Below are positions 8,553 to 16,023 of a stretch of 34,069 bases of DNA, piece by piece. Each line of letters begins with the position of its first letter. The first letter of the stretch is position 1. Where the stretch lies: assembly GCF_022884085.1 (NCBI RefSeq), contig NZ_JAGGCS010000024.1, forward strand, positions 1 to 34,069, read 5' to 3'. Origin of the DNA: Paenirhizobium cremeum (GTDB lineage: Bacteria > Pseudomonadota > Alphaproteobacteria > Rhizobiales > Rhizobiaceae). The translations under genes were made by a program, and so were the position numbers. Below the pieces are notes generated by a model. It was not told the DNA's origin and searched no databases. It saw nothing but the letters and a program-made list of their open reading frames with translations.

Positions 8553-9392
8553 TCAGGCTTCCTCATGGGCGACGTCGGTGCGGGCATCGATGATCAGTTC
8601 CCGCAGATGCTGGTTGAGGGCCGTGAACTCCGGCTCGAAGGTCATGGCGATGGTGCGGGGGCGGGCAAACTCCACCGGGCTGTCGTCGATGATCCTGCCG
8701 GGGCGCGCGCTCATTACGCAGATCCGCGATGCGAGGAAGCCGGCCTCCTTCAGATCGTGGGTGACGAGCAGGACCGTCGGCTTGCGCTTCATCCAGAGCG
8801 ACTGCATCGTCGCCCAGAGTTCCTCGCGGGTGAACTGGTCCAGCGCGCCGAACGGTTCGTCGAGCAGCAGAAGGCTGGGGTCATGGACAAGGGCGCGACA
8901 GAGGTTGGCGCGCTGCAGCATGCCGCCGGACAGCTGCCATGGGTAATGATTGGCGAAACGCTCCAGCCCGACATCGGCCAGAAGGGCATGGACCCTGTCC
9001 CTGAACTCGGTGTTCTTCTTGGCGTGGTAGTGCGAACGGAAGGGCCGGACGATCTTCAACGGCAGCATGACGTTGCGTTCTATCGTCAGCCAGGGCAGCA
9101 GCGTCGGGTTCTGGAATGCCATGCCGATGCGCAAGGCGTTGGCTCCGACTTCCTTGCCGCCCACAACGACGACGCCGCGGCTCGGCCGCAGGAGGCCACT
9201 CGCGAGCTTGAGGATGGTGGACTTGCCGCAGCCGGACGGGCCCACGAGCGCGACGAATTCGCCGTCGTCGATCTTCAGGCTGGTCTCCTGCAGCGCGGCG
9301 ACCGCCTTGTCGCCGCGGCCGAAGGAGACGGCGGCCTGTGACAGCTCCACCGCTACGGGATGCCTGTTTCCCGGTTGTGAAAAATCGATCAT
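8553..9392 (-). CDS. ABC transporter ATP-binding protein (SsuB/TauB-like)
   Basis: A 279-residue importer ATPase. Walker A is GPSGCGKST (51-59), the Q-loop Gln is 94 (AFQNPTLLPWLT), the signature is LSGGM (154-158), Walker B is LLLLDEP (174-180) followed by the D-loop GALD, and the switch His is 212 (LVTHD). All nucleotide-site residues are present. It is the first gene of the leftward operon, with GAGGTGAG just upstream of the ATG. The order ATPase-permease-binding protein-hydrolase-amidohydrolase with overlaps or very short gaps argues for one transcript, divergent from the GntR gene. Confidence 0.93.
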   Translation of the reverse strand: MIDFSQPGNRHPVAVELSQAAVSFGRGDKAVAALQETSLKIDDGEFVALVGPSGCGKSTILKLASGLLRPSRGVVVVGGKEVGANALRIGMAFQNPTLLPWLTIERNVMLPLKIVRPFRSHYHAKKNTEFRDRVHALLADVGLERFANHYPWQLSGGMLQRANLCRALVHDPSLLLLDEPFGALDQFTREELWATMQSLWMKRKPTVLLVTHDLKEAGFLASRICVMSARPGRIIDDSPVEFARPRTIAMTFEPEFTALNQHLRELIIDARTDVAHEEA

Positions 9393-9609
9393 GCACTCAC
9401 CTCACGCTTTCCAGAAACTGTATGCAACGGTCGTGCCAAGTTCGTTTCGCCGCGGATTCTCGTGGAGGCGCAGGTCGCTGCAGACATGGAATTTTGCAAA
9501 GCAGAAAATGCATGCAGTTTATGGCGGCAAGTTGCATTCGAATCGTGCAGCAGCCAGTTGAAGAAGGCGATGCCTTGGATTATCCAGAGCGTCACGAAGG
9601 GAGCGAGCG
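9393..9609. promoter_or_regulatory. divergent promoter region with candidate GntR operators
   Basis: This 217-base region separates the ABC operon from the GntR gene. It holds a near-perfect palindrome AAAATGCATGCAGTTT at 9505-9520 (core TGCATGCA), a TGTATGCAA at 9419-9427 and a TTGCATTCGAA at 9532-9542. The reverse complement of TGTATGCAA (TTGCATACA) recurs in the promoter of the deaminase-like gene at 10774-10782. FCD-type GntR proteins commonly bind short AT-rich palindromes near their own genes, so these are candidate operators. I did not identify clear -35/-10 boxes. Confidence 0.45.
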
Positions 9610-10314
9610 ATGGCAGCAGAGAAACGTCAGCCGCGGAGCGAAATCGATCGCGTCCAGGGAATCTGCAACGCGCTTCGCAAGGCGATCATAGAGCGTGCAT
9701 TGCTGCCGGGGGACCGACTGCCCGAAGACGCGCTGGGGGAACGCTTCGGGGTGAGCCGGACGATTGCCCGGCATGCACTCGGACAACTGGCGGCGGAAGG
9801 CCTGGTTGATCTGAGGCGTAACCGGATCGCCATCGTGGCGACGCCTTCCTTCGAGGATGCGAGAGACATATTCGACATACGCGTGGACCTTGAGCGCCAG
9901 GTGGTGCGGCACCTCGCCGGCAGGCTGACGGATGCTCAGGTCAAGCAGCTGAAGGCGATCGTCGAGGCCGAGCACGAGGCACGCCACGGCGCGGAAGGCA
10001 CGTCGATCCGGCTCGCAACGGAATTCCACGTCCGGCTGGCGGAAATGACGGGCAAACCCATCCTGGTCCGCTATGTCACGGAGATCTGCTACCGGGCCGG
10101 GCTGTCGCTTTCGGCCTTTGCCCGCCCGCACTCTTCCGATTGCGCCGTCAGCGAGCATCTCGAACTGATCGAGGCGATCCAGCTTGGGCCTGCCGAGCGG
10201 GCCTGTGCCTTGATGGACCAGCACCTGGAAGCCGTCGCCTCGCGGGCGCTTCTCCAGAGCGCGGGAGCGCGGAGCCGGGACCTGATGAACATCCTGGCTC
10301 CCTACGCCGATTGA
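9610..10314 (+). CDS. GntR-family transcriptional regulator, FCD domain
   Basis: A 234-residue regulator. Residues about 10-80 form the GntR winged helix (LRKAIIERALLPGDRLPEDALGERFGVSRTIARHALGQLAAEGLV), with the usual L-x-PG-D and LGERFGVSRT features. Residues about 90-225 form the all-helical FCD effector domain. DIRVDLERQVVRHLA, EFHVRLAEMTGKPIL and SEHLELIEAIQLGPAERACALMDQHLEAV carry the Asp/His residues that usually hold a metal or acid ligand. GGGAG precedes the ATG. Being divergent from the ABC operon, it probably controls that operon and possibly the deaminase-like gene beyond it. Confidence 0.9.
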   Translation: MAAEKRQPRSEIDRVQGICNALRKAIIERALLPGDRLPEDALGERFGVSRTIARHALGQLAAEGLVDLRRNRIAIVATPSFEDARDIFDIRVDLERQVVRHLAGRLTDAQVKQLKAIVEAEHEARHGAEGTSIRLATEFHVRLAEMTGKPILVRYVTEICYRAGLSLSAFARPHSSDCAVSEHLELIEAIQLGPAERACALMDQHLEAVASRALLQSAGARSRDLMNILAPYAD

Positions 10315-10335
10315 GCCGGCCGGCCCGGGGTGGCG

Positions 10336-10737
10336 TTACTGCCGCCCGCAGGAGGGGTCGAGGATCCATTCGGCGCTGTCATTCCAGACATCCGTCTCGA
10401 CGATGAGCCCATCGCGCACGACGAACCGGTCCACATAGCGATTGTTGTCGAAGGGGCGGCCATCCGGCCATTCTCCGGAGAGATAGCCGAGGCTGTAGAT
10501 GATCGTTTCGTCCTCGCCCGGAATGACGTCATAGCGCTCGATGCGCTTCTTCACCCACTTGTAGCGGGCCGCATTGAAGCTGGTCGGACCGGCCGGAGTG
10601 TCGAAGACGCGGTTGCCGGTGAAACGGCAGACGAAGGCGGCATCTACGTATCGCGCCGCCCGGACCGGATCTGGTGTCATGGAGGCCTCCAGATAATCCT
10701 TGACTGCCTGAAGGTCCTGCTGGGCGCGAGCGTTCAT
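10336..10737 (-). CDS. NTF2-like (SnoaL-type) small protein
   Basis: A 133-residue protein starting at the ATG at 10737; a longer frame to 10848 crosses the divergent promoter and is unlikely. The pattern VKDYLEASMTPDPVRAARYVDAAFVCRFTGNRV, later PFDNNRYVDRFVVRDGLIVETDVWND, fits the cone-shaped NTF2-like fold used by small isomerases, hydratases and binding proteins. No catalytic residue can be assigned. It is convergent with the GntR gene and divergent from the deaminase-like gene, sharing the region that holds the candidate operator at 10774-10796. A role in the same catabolic route is inferred from location only. Confidence 0.7.
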   Translation of the reverse strand: MNARAQQDLQAVKDYLEASMTPDPVRAARYVDAAFVCRFTGNRVFDTPAGPTSFNAARYKWVKKRIERYDVIPGEDETIIYSLGYLSGEWPDGRPFDNNRYVDRFVVRDGLIVETDVWNDSAEWILDPSCGRQ

Positions 10738-10773
10738 TTTGTGTCTCTTTCTGTTGCCATCGTCAGCAATTAA

Positions 10774-10796
10774 TTGCATACATATATTGTATTCGA
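10774..10796. promoter_or_regulatory. candidate GntR operator (imperfect inverted repeat)
   Basis: TTGCATACA (10774-10782) and TGTATTCGA (10788-10796) form an inverted pair separated by TATAT, matching at 7 of 9 half-site positions. It sits between the NTF2-like gene and the deaminase-like gene, within about 45 bases of both starts, in an AT-rich patch of GC-rich DNA. TTGCATACA also occurs, inverted, at 9419-9427. Confidence 0.45.
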
Positions 10797-10816
10797 TTGT
10801 TGTTGCGGATTCAAGA

Positions 10817-12112
10817 ATGAGTTCCAGTCCTTCCTTCGATCTCCTCATCCGGAACGCTATCCTTCAGGGAGGCGCGTCCCCGTTGGATATCGGCATCCGT
10901 GCCGGACGCATCATCGAGGTGAGTCCCGCCCAGCAGCGGAGTGACGCACAGGGTCTGTTTGAAGAGAATGCCGACGGTCGTCTTGTGCTGCCGGGCTTCG
11001 TGGATACCCATATCCATCTCGACAAGTCCTGCCTCCTCGCTTGCTGCCGGGGCGGCGGACAAGGGTTGAAGGGTGCCGTCGCGGCAGTCTCGCGATTGAA
11101 GAGGGATTTCACTGAAGAGGATGTCTATAGGCGGGGCGCCCGGACGATAGAAATGGCCATCCTGCAGGGGACGATGCACATGCGTACCCATGTGGAGGTC
11201 GATCCGCGCGTCGGCCTGCGAAGCTTCGCGGCCATCCAGCGGCTGAAGCACGACTATGCCTTCGCACTGGATCTTTCGATCTGTGTCTTTCCGCAGGAAG
11301 GGTTGCTCAACGATCCCGGCACCGAGGCGCTGCTGGAGCAGGCGCTCGACGAGGGGGCCGATCTTCTCGGCGGATGCCCCTATACGGATAGCGATCCATC
11401 GGCGCACATGGAGCGGATCTTCGCGATGGCGCGCAGGCACGATGTCGATCTGGACTTCCACCTGGACTTCGATCTCGATCCCGGCTGGACCCACATGGAC
11501 GACATATGCCGTCTGACTGAGGCACAGGGCTGGCAGGGTCGGGTGGCGATCGGACACGTGACCAAGCTCGCCGCCATGGACGAGGGCGACTTCGACCGGC
11601 ATGCGGAGAGACTTGCCGCGGCCGGGGTGGCGGTAACCGCGCTGCCGTCGACCGATCTCTATCTCAACGGGCGCGACCAGGGTTTTCGTGCCGTGCGCGG
11701 CGTCGCGCCGGTCCACGTCCTTGCGGAGCGGGGCATCACGACATCGATCGCCACGAACAACGTGCTGAACCCGTTCACGCCCTACGGGGATTGCTCGCTG
11801 CTGCGCATGGCCAATCTCTACGCCAATCTCATGCACATAGGACCGGACGGCTTCTCCCGTTGCCTTGGCATGATCACGTCGGACGCGGCCCGGCTGGCGC
11901 GGATCGACTCGTACGGCATAGCGCCTGGCCATCCGGCCGATTTGATCTTATTGGATGCGACGGACGAGGACGAGGCCCTCGCTAGTATCGCGTCCCCGTT
12001 GACGGGCTTCAAGAACGGCCGGAAGACTTTCGATCGACGGGCAGAGATATTGTTTCGGACTACGGATGCGAGCCCAACCGACCAATATCGCGCGGCGGTG
12101 GCGTCGCCATGA
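10817..12112 (+). CDS. cytosine-deaminase-like amidohydrolase; last codons supplied by an IS6 end
   Basis: A 431-residue amidohydrolase of the cytosine-deaminase/AtzC-like group. It starts with the usual small beta domain (FDLLIRNAILQGGASPLDIGIRAGRIIEV) and has the metal motif VDTHIHLDKS. Further active-site motifs are MHMRTHVEVDP, LDFHLDFDLDPGW, IGHVTKL and the region around ATNNVLNPFTPYGDCSLL. It should hydrolyse a ring or exocyclic C-N bond of a pyrimidine, triazine or creatinine-like compound. The ATG at 10817 is preferred over an in-frame start at 10739 because the latter would cover the candidate operator. The final residues VASP and the TGA stop come from GGTGGCGTCGCC, the terminal sequence of an IS6 remnant beginning at 12097, so the native C-terminus is probably slightly altered. 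Confidence 0.88.
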   Translation: MSSSPSFDLLIRNAILQGGASPLDIGIRAGRIIEVSPAQQRSDAQGLFEENADGRLVLPGFVDTHIHLDKSCLLACCRGGGQGLKGAVAAVSRLKRDFTEEDVYRRGARTIEMAILQGTMHMRTHVEVDPRVGLRSFAAIQRLKHDYAFALDLSICVFPQEGLLNDPGTEALLEQALDEGADLLGGCPYTDSDPSAHMERIFAMARRHDVDLDFHLDFDLDPGWTHMDDICRLTEAQGWQGRVAIGHVTKLAAMDEGDFDRHAERLAAAGVAVTALPSTDLYLNGRDQGFRAVRGVAPVHVLAERGITTSIATNNVLNPFTPYGDCSLLRMANLYANLMHIGPDGFSRCLGMITSDAARLARIDSYGIAPGHPADLILLDATDEDEALASIASPLTGFKNGRKTFDRRAEILFRTTDASPTDQYRAAVASP

Positions 12113-12251
12113 CCAAGTTCGAGACGCGACAGTGGCTTTGGCTTCGATCTCACGCGTCAATCGACAGAGCGATCTCCCATCAGGTCGAGATGGCGTTGAA
12201 GTAAAGCTGTCCATGTCAGCGGTCGTCAGGTCTTTCCGGTGAAGAAAGCGT
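12097..12251 (-). mobile_element. IS6-family terminal remnant (about 155 bp)
   Basis: The stretch begins with GGTGGCGTCGCC, the same terminal sequence as the intact IS6 element at 12961. It then follows that element in diverged form: the minus strand reads FLHRKDLTTADMDSFTS, parallel to FLLHRKDLTAADHRQLRTH of the intact transposase. Similarity stops near 12251. Only one end and the last ~45 codons remain. Confidence 0.7.
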
Positions 12252-12318
12252 TGGTGCACGGATACTTCATCGGCGGTGACGTAGTCGGCTCGGGTTGAAC
12301 CAACCCGGCGGACCGATC

Positions 12319-12420
12319 GTGCCTTTCAAAAACAACGCCTGCCGCCGTCATTGTATCGGCAAGACGAAACTCAAGGTCACGAACTGGGCGGAAATCGAGA
12401 CTGGCCTGCGCATGCCCGAT
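12319..12420 (+). pseudogene. IS5-like transposase N-terminal remnant
   Basis: Reading from a GTG at 12319 gives VPFKNNACRRHCIGKTKLKVTNWAEIETGLR, which resembles the opening of IS5-family transposases (PFK-N-RRH-I-K-K-KVTNW-EYE-GLR). No more of the gene is present and no ends were found. The neighbouring 12252-12318 and 12421-12524 contain nothing I can identify. Confidence 0.5.
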
Positions 12421-12524
12421 AATCGTTCGGGTTCGGCAAGTTAATGCATAGCCACTGTATCAAAGACTGAAATCCATCCGTTACTTGATCCATGCACCAA
12501 CGCCCATACGCAGCCGTGTTCGGT

Positions 12525-12960
12525 TTAGAGTATAACGGATTTTCGCCTCAACTGCTCGATTTGCGCCTCTGGCAGACCTAAGATTCCGGAGAGCACGGCA
12601 TGATTGTCTTCACCTAAGAGCGAGGGAGGCGACGCTGGCGCTGGGCCATCGCCATCAAACCGAATTGGGCCGCGCACAACCCGAAGATCACCGATGACGG
12701 GATGCTTCACCGTCTCGATCAGGCCCCGGCTTGCGACATGTTCCTGATCAAGTGCCTCGCCGATTGAGAGTATAGGCGCATTGGGAACGTCGAAAGCGCT
12801 CAGTCTCTCTAGCCAGTAAGCCGTGTCATGATCAGCCATTCGGCCGATGATGATCGGTTCAAGCTGATCTCTGTTGCGGAGACGAGCTTCGTAGCAAGCA
12901 AATCTTGGATCCTCGATGAGATCCGGTCGCTCAAGGCACCGTGCGAAGTTATGCCAAAAC
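12525..12960 (-). pseudogene. CaiB/BaiF-type (class III) CoA-transferase, C-terminal fragment
   Basis: The minus strand reads FWHNFARCLERPDLIEDPRFACYEARLRNRDQLEPIIIGRMADHDTAYWLERLSAFDVPNAPILSIGEALDQEHVASRGLIE in outline. It ends after HAVLSGILGLPEAQIEQLRRKSVIL. This is the C-terminal domain of a class III CoA-transferase. The catalytic Asp region of the N-terminal half is absent: homology is cut exactly at 12960/12961 where the IS6 element begins. Sequence beyond the far end of the element does not continue this gene. An ATG at 12839 could start a 104-residue piece, but this would not be an enzyme. Confidence 0.8.
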
Positions 12961-13778
12961 GGTGGCGTCGCCTTAACCGAGTTTGGGATGCGGTAGTCTC
13001 TTCGACCTGAACTTCACGCATCAATCGACAAAGCGATTTCCCGCCAGGTCGAGATGGCGTGAGTGCGAAGCTGGCGATGGTCTGCGGCGGTCAAGTCTTT
13101 GCGGTGAAGAAGGAAGAGATTGGCGATCTGGCCGTGAGTGGAGACGAAACGCTGACATTGCCGCGCGGACTTGAAGCGCATCATGCGCCGCTCTCGTCGT
13201 CGCACAGCAAGATGGGAATTTTCAGCCTGGTTGTTCAATCCCTTGTGCGAGCGATGTTCGACCTTCGGCATCAAATCCGCCTTCGCAGCCGAATAGGAAC
13301 GCAGCTTGTCGGTCAGCATCACGCGCGGGGCGATACCTTGACCCTTGAGCAGTTTGCGCATCAGACGCAAGGCTGCTGCCTTGTTCCTTCGGCTTTGCAA
13401 GAGGGCGTCGAGAACGTAGCCGTTGGCATCGACGGCGCGCCACAGCCAGTATTTCTTTCCCTTGATCGTCACCACCATCTCATCGAGCTGCCACTTGTCG
13501 GCAAACTGGCCTCGTGAGCGGCGTCGGAGCTGATTGGCGAACTTCAAGCCAAATTTCGCCGCCCATTCCGAGACGGTCTGGAATGAGACGTTGATGCCGC
13601 GCTCGGCCAACAGATCTTCGACGTCGCGTAAACTGAGCGGAAATCGGAAATACAGCCAGACCGCATGGGTGATGATCTCGGCAGGAAAGCGGTGGCGTCT
13701 GAAGTGGGCGGCAGGGAATTCGGTCATGACAATCCGAATATCAAGTCGGCTAAAACAGGCGGTTAAGGCGACGCCACC
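12961..13778 (-). mobile_element. IS6-family insertion sequence, intact (818 bp, perfect 18-bp ends)
   Basis: The left end GGTGGCGTCGCCTTAACC (12961-12978) is the exact inverse of GGTTAAGGCGACGCCACC (13761-13778). The 818-bp length suits the IS6 family and one transposase gene fills it. Flanks GCCAAAAC and GTGCTGGT do not match, so the expected 8-bp target duplication is missing. The element lies between unrelated gene fragments, which fits recombination between IS copies rather than simple insertion. Confidence 0.88.
13014..13727 (-). CDS. IS6-family transposase
   Basis: A 237-residue DDE transposase within the 818-bp element. The start at 13727 gives MTEFPAAHFRRHRFPAEIIT; a longer upstream frame leaves the element and is rejected. 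Features in order: N-terminal HTH region (YFRFPLSLRDVEDLLAERGINVSFQTVSEWAAKFG), first Asp in WQLDEMVVTIKGKKYWLWRAVD, second Asp in VMLTDKLRSY and the Glu region HKGLNNQAENSHLAVRRRERRMMRF. All catalytic residues appear present, so the element is probably still active. Confidence 0.9.
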   Translation of the reverse strand: MTEFPAAHFRRHRFPAEIITHAVWLYFRFPLSLRDVEDLLAERGINVSFQTVSEWAAKFGLKFANQLRRRSRGQFADKWQLDEMVVTIKGKKYWLWRAVDANGYVLDALLQSRRNKAAALRLMRKLLKGQGIAPRVMLTDKLRSYSAAKADLMPKVEHRSHKGLNNQAENSHLAVRRRERRMMRFKSARQCQRFVSTHGQIANLFLLHRKDLTAADHRQLRTHAISTWREIALSIDA

Positions 13779-14542
13779 GTGCTGGTAGGCCACAGGCCGG
13801 ATGATGTCGGCCAGACATTCGCGAACAGCCAGATGGCGCTGATCAACACAGGCTGGTGGAGCAGGTAGAACGGCAGGCCATGACGTCCGACGAAGCGCAC
13901 TGGCCACGACCATGATCCCGGCGAGTACGCGGAGAGGCGCAGGAGGACGCCACGGCGATCGGCGATTCGCGCCGCTGAAATGCCGAGCAGAACGGCGCCG
14001 AACCACGGAAACATCGGGACGTAGTCGAAGCTGACCGGAGCGATCGGCGAAAGCCCGACCCACCACCACGCCGGATGGTCGAAGACCTCATGGCGAAAAT
14101 ATCGTGGGGCCAGGATCACGAAGAGGGCCGTGCAAATGGTCACCACGACCGGTGCGCGCAGGAATGCGAGGCCCGCCACGCTGGCGAAGGCGATCTGGTG
14201 CAGTATCCCGAAGAAGATGAAGCCCTGCGGGACCGCGATCCATGTGACGGTTGAAACCATGATGGCGGCGCCGGCGACCTTCATGAGGCGCTTCAGGAAG
14301 GAGCGGGCGCGCAGGCTTCGGCGATGCGCCAGGAACAGCCCTACGCCAACCAGGAAGAGGAAGGCGGAGGCGATGCTGCGGGCGAATAGCATCCACCCCG
14401 GCTCGCGTGTCATGCCGACAGCTGCGTAGCCGAAATACTCCAGATCCCAGGCGAAATGAAAAGCGGCCATCGCGACCATTGCGACGCCGCGGGCCAGATC
14501 GATCGCCTCGATCCGGGCATTGGGGCTGGCGGGAGTACCCAT
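13763..14542 (-). CDS. DUF1624/heparan-acetyltransferase-like membrane protein; C-terminus made by IS6 end
   Basis: A 259-residue integral membrane protein. It opens RIEAIDLARGVAMVAMAAFHFAWDLEYFGY, the typical start of DUF1624 proteins related to heparan-alpha-glucosaminide N-acetyltransferases, with the membrane His in FHFAWDL. Several hydrophobic helices follow, then RHGLPFYLLHQPVLISAIWLF near the end. These proteins are thought to transfer acyl groups across the inner membrane. The ATG at 14542 shares one base with the stop of the L,D-transpeptidase gene (TGATG), so the two are co-translated. The last residues TVASP and the TAA lie inside the IS6 right end (13761-13778), so the natural tail has been cut or replaced. 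Confidence 0.8.
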   Translation of the reverse strand: MGTPASPNARIEAIDLARGVAMVAMAAFHFAWDLEYFGYAAVGMTREPGWMLFARSIASAFLFLVGVGLFLAHRRSLRARSFLKRLMKVAGAAIMVSTVTWIAVPQGFIFFGILHQIAFASVAGLAFLRAPVVVTICTALFVILAPRYFRHEVFDHPAWWWVGLSPIAPVSFDYVPMFPWFGAVLLGISAARIADRRGVLLRLSAYSPGSWSWPVRFVGRHGLPFYLLHQPVLISAIWLFANVWPTSSGLWPTSTVASP

Positions 14543-15108
14543 CAGGCCTCGACGACGACCCGCGTACCGATTGGCACACGTTCGTAGAGGTCCTCTACAT
14601 GCTCATTCACCATCCGCACGCAGCCGTTAGATACGGCCATACCGATCGTCCAGGGCTCGGTCGTCCCGTGAATGCGGTAGAGAGTGTCGCGTCCGTCCCG
14701 GTAAAGGTAGAGCGCGCGCGAGCCTAGCGGGTTGCCGGGCCCGCCTGGAACCCCGCCGGCATGCCGCTTGTACCTCGCGGGGTCACGACGGATCATGTTG
14801 GCGGTCGGGCGCCAGCTCGGCCACTTCGCCTTCCGGCCAATCTCCGCGATGCCGGACAGAGCAAGGCCGGCCTGCCCGACACCGATCCCATATCGGCGGG
14901 CGCGTCCTGCATCCTCTATCAGAAAGAGAAGCCGGTTCGCTGTATCGATCACGATCGTTCCGATCGGATAGCCAACTGGTGCCAATACAGACTGAGGCAG
15001 GAAGCGGGGATCGAGCGTGAAAGTTTTATGGGCGATAGCGGGCGAGACAAGCGCGGCCGTTGCAACGGTGCCTGCGCCTGCGATCAGTAGCGAGCGTCGG
15101 TTGATCAT
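14542..15108 (-). CDS. L,D-transpeptidase (YkuD domain), exported
   Basis: A 188-residue enzyme with an N-terminal export signal of Tat character (MINRRSLLIAGAGTVATAALVSPAIA) and a YkuD domain. The catalytic motif is HGTTEPWTIGMAVSNGCVRM, with the His and the Cys of SNGCVR intact. IVIDTANRLLFLIEDAGRARRYGIGVG is the usual domain start. It should make 3-3 cross-links in peptidoglycan or attach proteins to it in the periplasm. The longer frame to 15270 is rejected because it puts about 54 poorly ordered residues before the signal sequence. It is upstream of and coupled to the DUF1624 gene, and a second, related enzyme is encoded about 200 bases upstream. Confidence 0.88.
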   Translation of the reverse strand: MINRRSLLIAGAGTVATAALVSPAIAHKTFTLDPRFLPQSVLAPVGYPIGTIVIDTANRLLFLIEDAGRARRYGIGVGQAGLALSGIAEIGRKAKWPSWRPTANMIRRDPARYKRHAGGVPGGPGNPLGSRALYLYRDGRDTLYRIHGTTEPWTIGMAVSNGCVRMVNEHVEDLYERVPIGTRVVVEA

Positions 15109-15306
15109 GTCGGTTACCTGGGCAGGGTTGAAGACGTTGATGGGGAGCACGATCGATGCGAGAGCAGCGCGCTTGTTGCCGGACGCCGTGAACAGGCAAG
15201 GGCGGCTGCGACGGAAATCAACTGTCGTCCGGAATCCTGGAGCACTCTCGGCCACGCGAGGCATGGGCACGTGGAAACGACCGCACGCCAGGTAGATTGT
15301 GCGGGC

Positions 15307-16023
15307 CTACACACTGGCTCGCGCACCGCTGCGGACGATGATTGGAGAAGGTGTGGGGACACGATCGTACAGATCGATGATGTCCTGGTTCATGAGGCGG
15401 ACGCAGCCGCTGGAAACGGCCTTACCGATCGTCCAGAACTCAGGTGTGCCGTGAAGCCTGTAGAGCGTATCCCTGCCGTCTTGGAAGATGTAGAGCGCAC
15501 GCGCACCGAGAGGGTTGTCGAGCCCAGGCGCCATACCGCCGTTCTCGGCGCTGTACTTTTCTAGCTCGGGCTGGCGGGCGATCATCTCCGCAGGCGGGGT
15601 CCATGTCGGCCATCGCCTCTTCCATTGGATTACGCCGGTTCCCGACCATGAGAACCCTTCTCGGCCCAGTCCAACCCCATAGCGCAGCGCGCGGCCACCA
15701 GGCCGGACCAGATAGAGGTAGAAGTTGTCGATATCGACAACGATCGTGCCGGGCAGCTCACCGGTCGGATCGGTGATTTCTTGCCGATAGAACCGCGGAG
15801 GTACTCTACGCAGGTCGACTGCGGGTATCGGGAAGTCCTCCTCGGGCATGGCGCGGTACATCATCATGTAGGGGAGTTCCGCGCTTTGCGTGGACTCTTG
15901 CGGCGCCACCGGTCCGCTGTCGCTGGTCGTGCACCCGGCAAGCGCCAGCGCACTAACAGCGCCGGACGCAAGCAGGAAGCGCCGCCTTGTTGGATTGGTC
16001 TGCGGTTCGAGGATTTCGCTCAC
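15307..16023 (-). CDS. L,D-transpeptidase lipoprotein (YkuD domain)
   Basis: A 238-residue paralogue of the downstream L,D-transpeptidase. The start is a GTG at 16023 because AAGGAG lies 8-9 bases before it; an ATG at 16086 would add 21 residues without a ribosome site that I can see. The N-terminus has a twin-arginine plus lipobox signal (RRRFLLASGAVSALALAGC), so the mature protein is probably a membrane-anchored lipoprotein. The YkuD core starts at GTIVVDIDNFYLYLVRPGGRALRYGVGLG and the active site is HGTPEFWTIGKAVSSGCVRLMN, with His and Cys intact. Two such genes side by side suggest envelope remodelling under particular conditions. Confidence 0.88.
   Translation of the reverse strand: MSEILEPQTNPTRRRFLLASGAVSALALAGCTTSDSGPVAPQESTQSAELPYMMMYRAMPEEDFPIPAVDLRRVPPRFYRQEITDPTGELPGTIVVDIDNFYLYLVRPGGRALRYGVGLGREGFSWSGTGVIQWKRRWPTWTPPAEMIARQPELEKYSAENGGMAPGLDNPLGARALYIFQDGRDTLYRLHGTPEFWTIGKAVSSGCVRLMNQDIIDLYDRVPTPSPIIVRSGARASV

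Noticed and set aside
7739..8593. Rightward 284-residue open frame rich in Asp, Glu and Arg opposite the permease gene
   Set aside because: Charged composition arises from reading hydrophobic permease codons in reverse; no domain seen.
10811..11932. Leftward 373-residue open frame opposite the deaminase-like gene
   Set aside because: The rightward frame has all amidohydrolase motifs; the leftward one has none.
12270..12310. Short inverted repeat (CGGGTTG/CAACCCG) as a terminator for the deaminase-like gene
   Set aside because: Only seven pairs with a two-base loop, no T-run, and it lies beyond the IS6 remnant.
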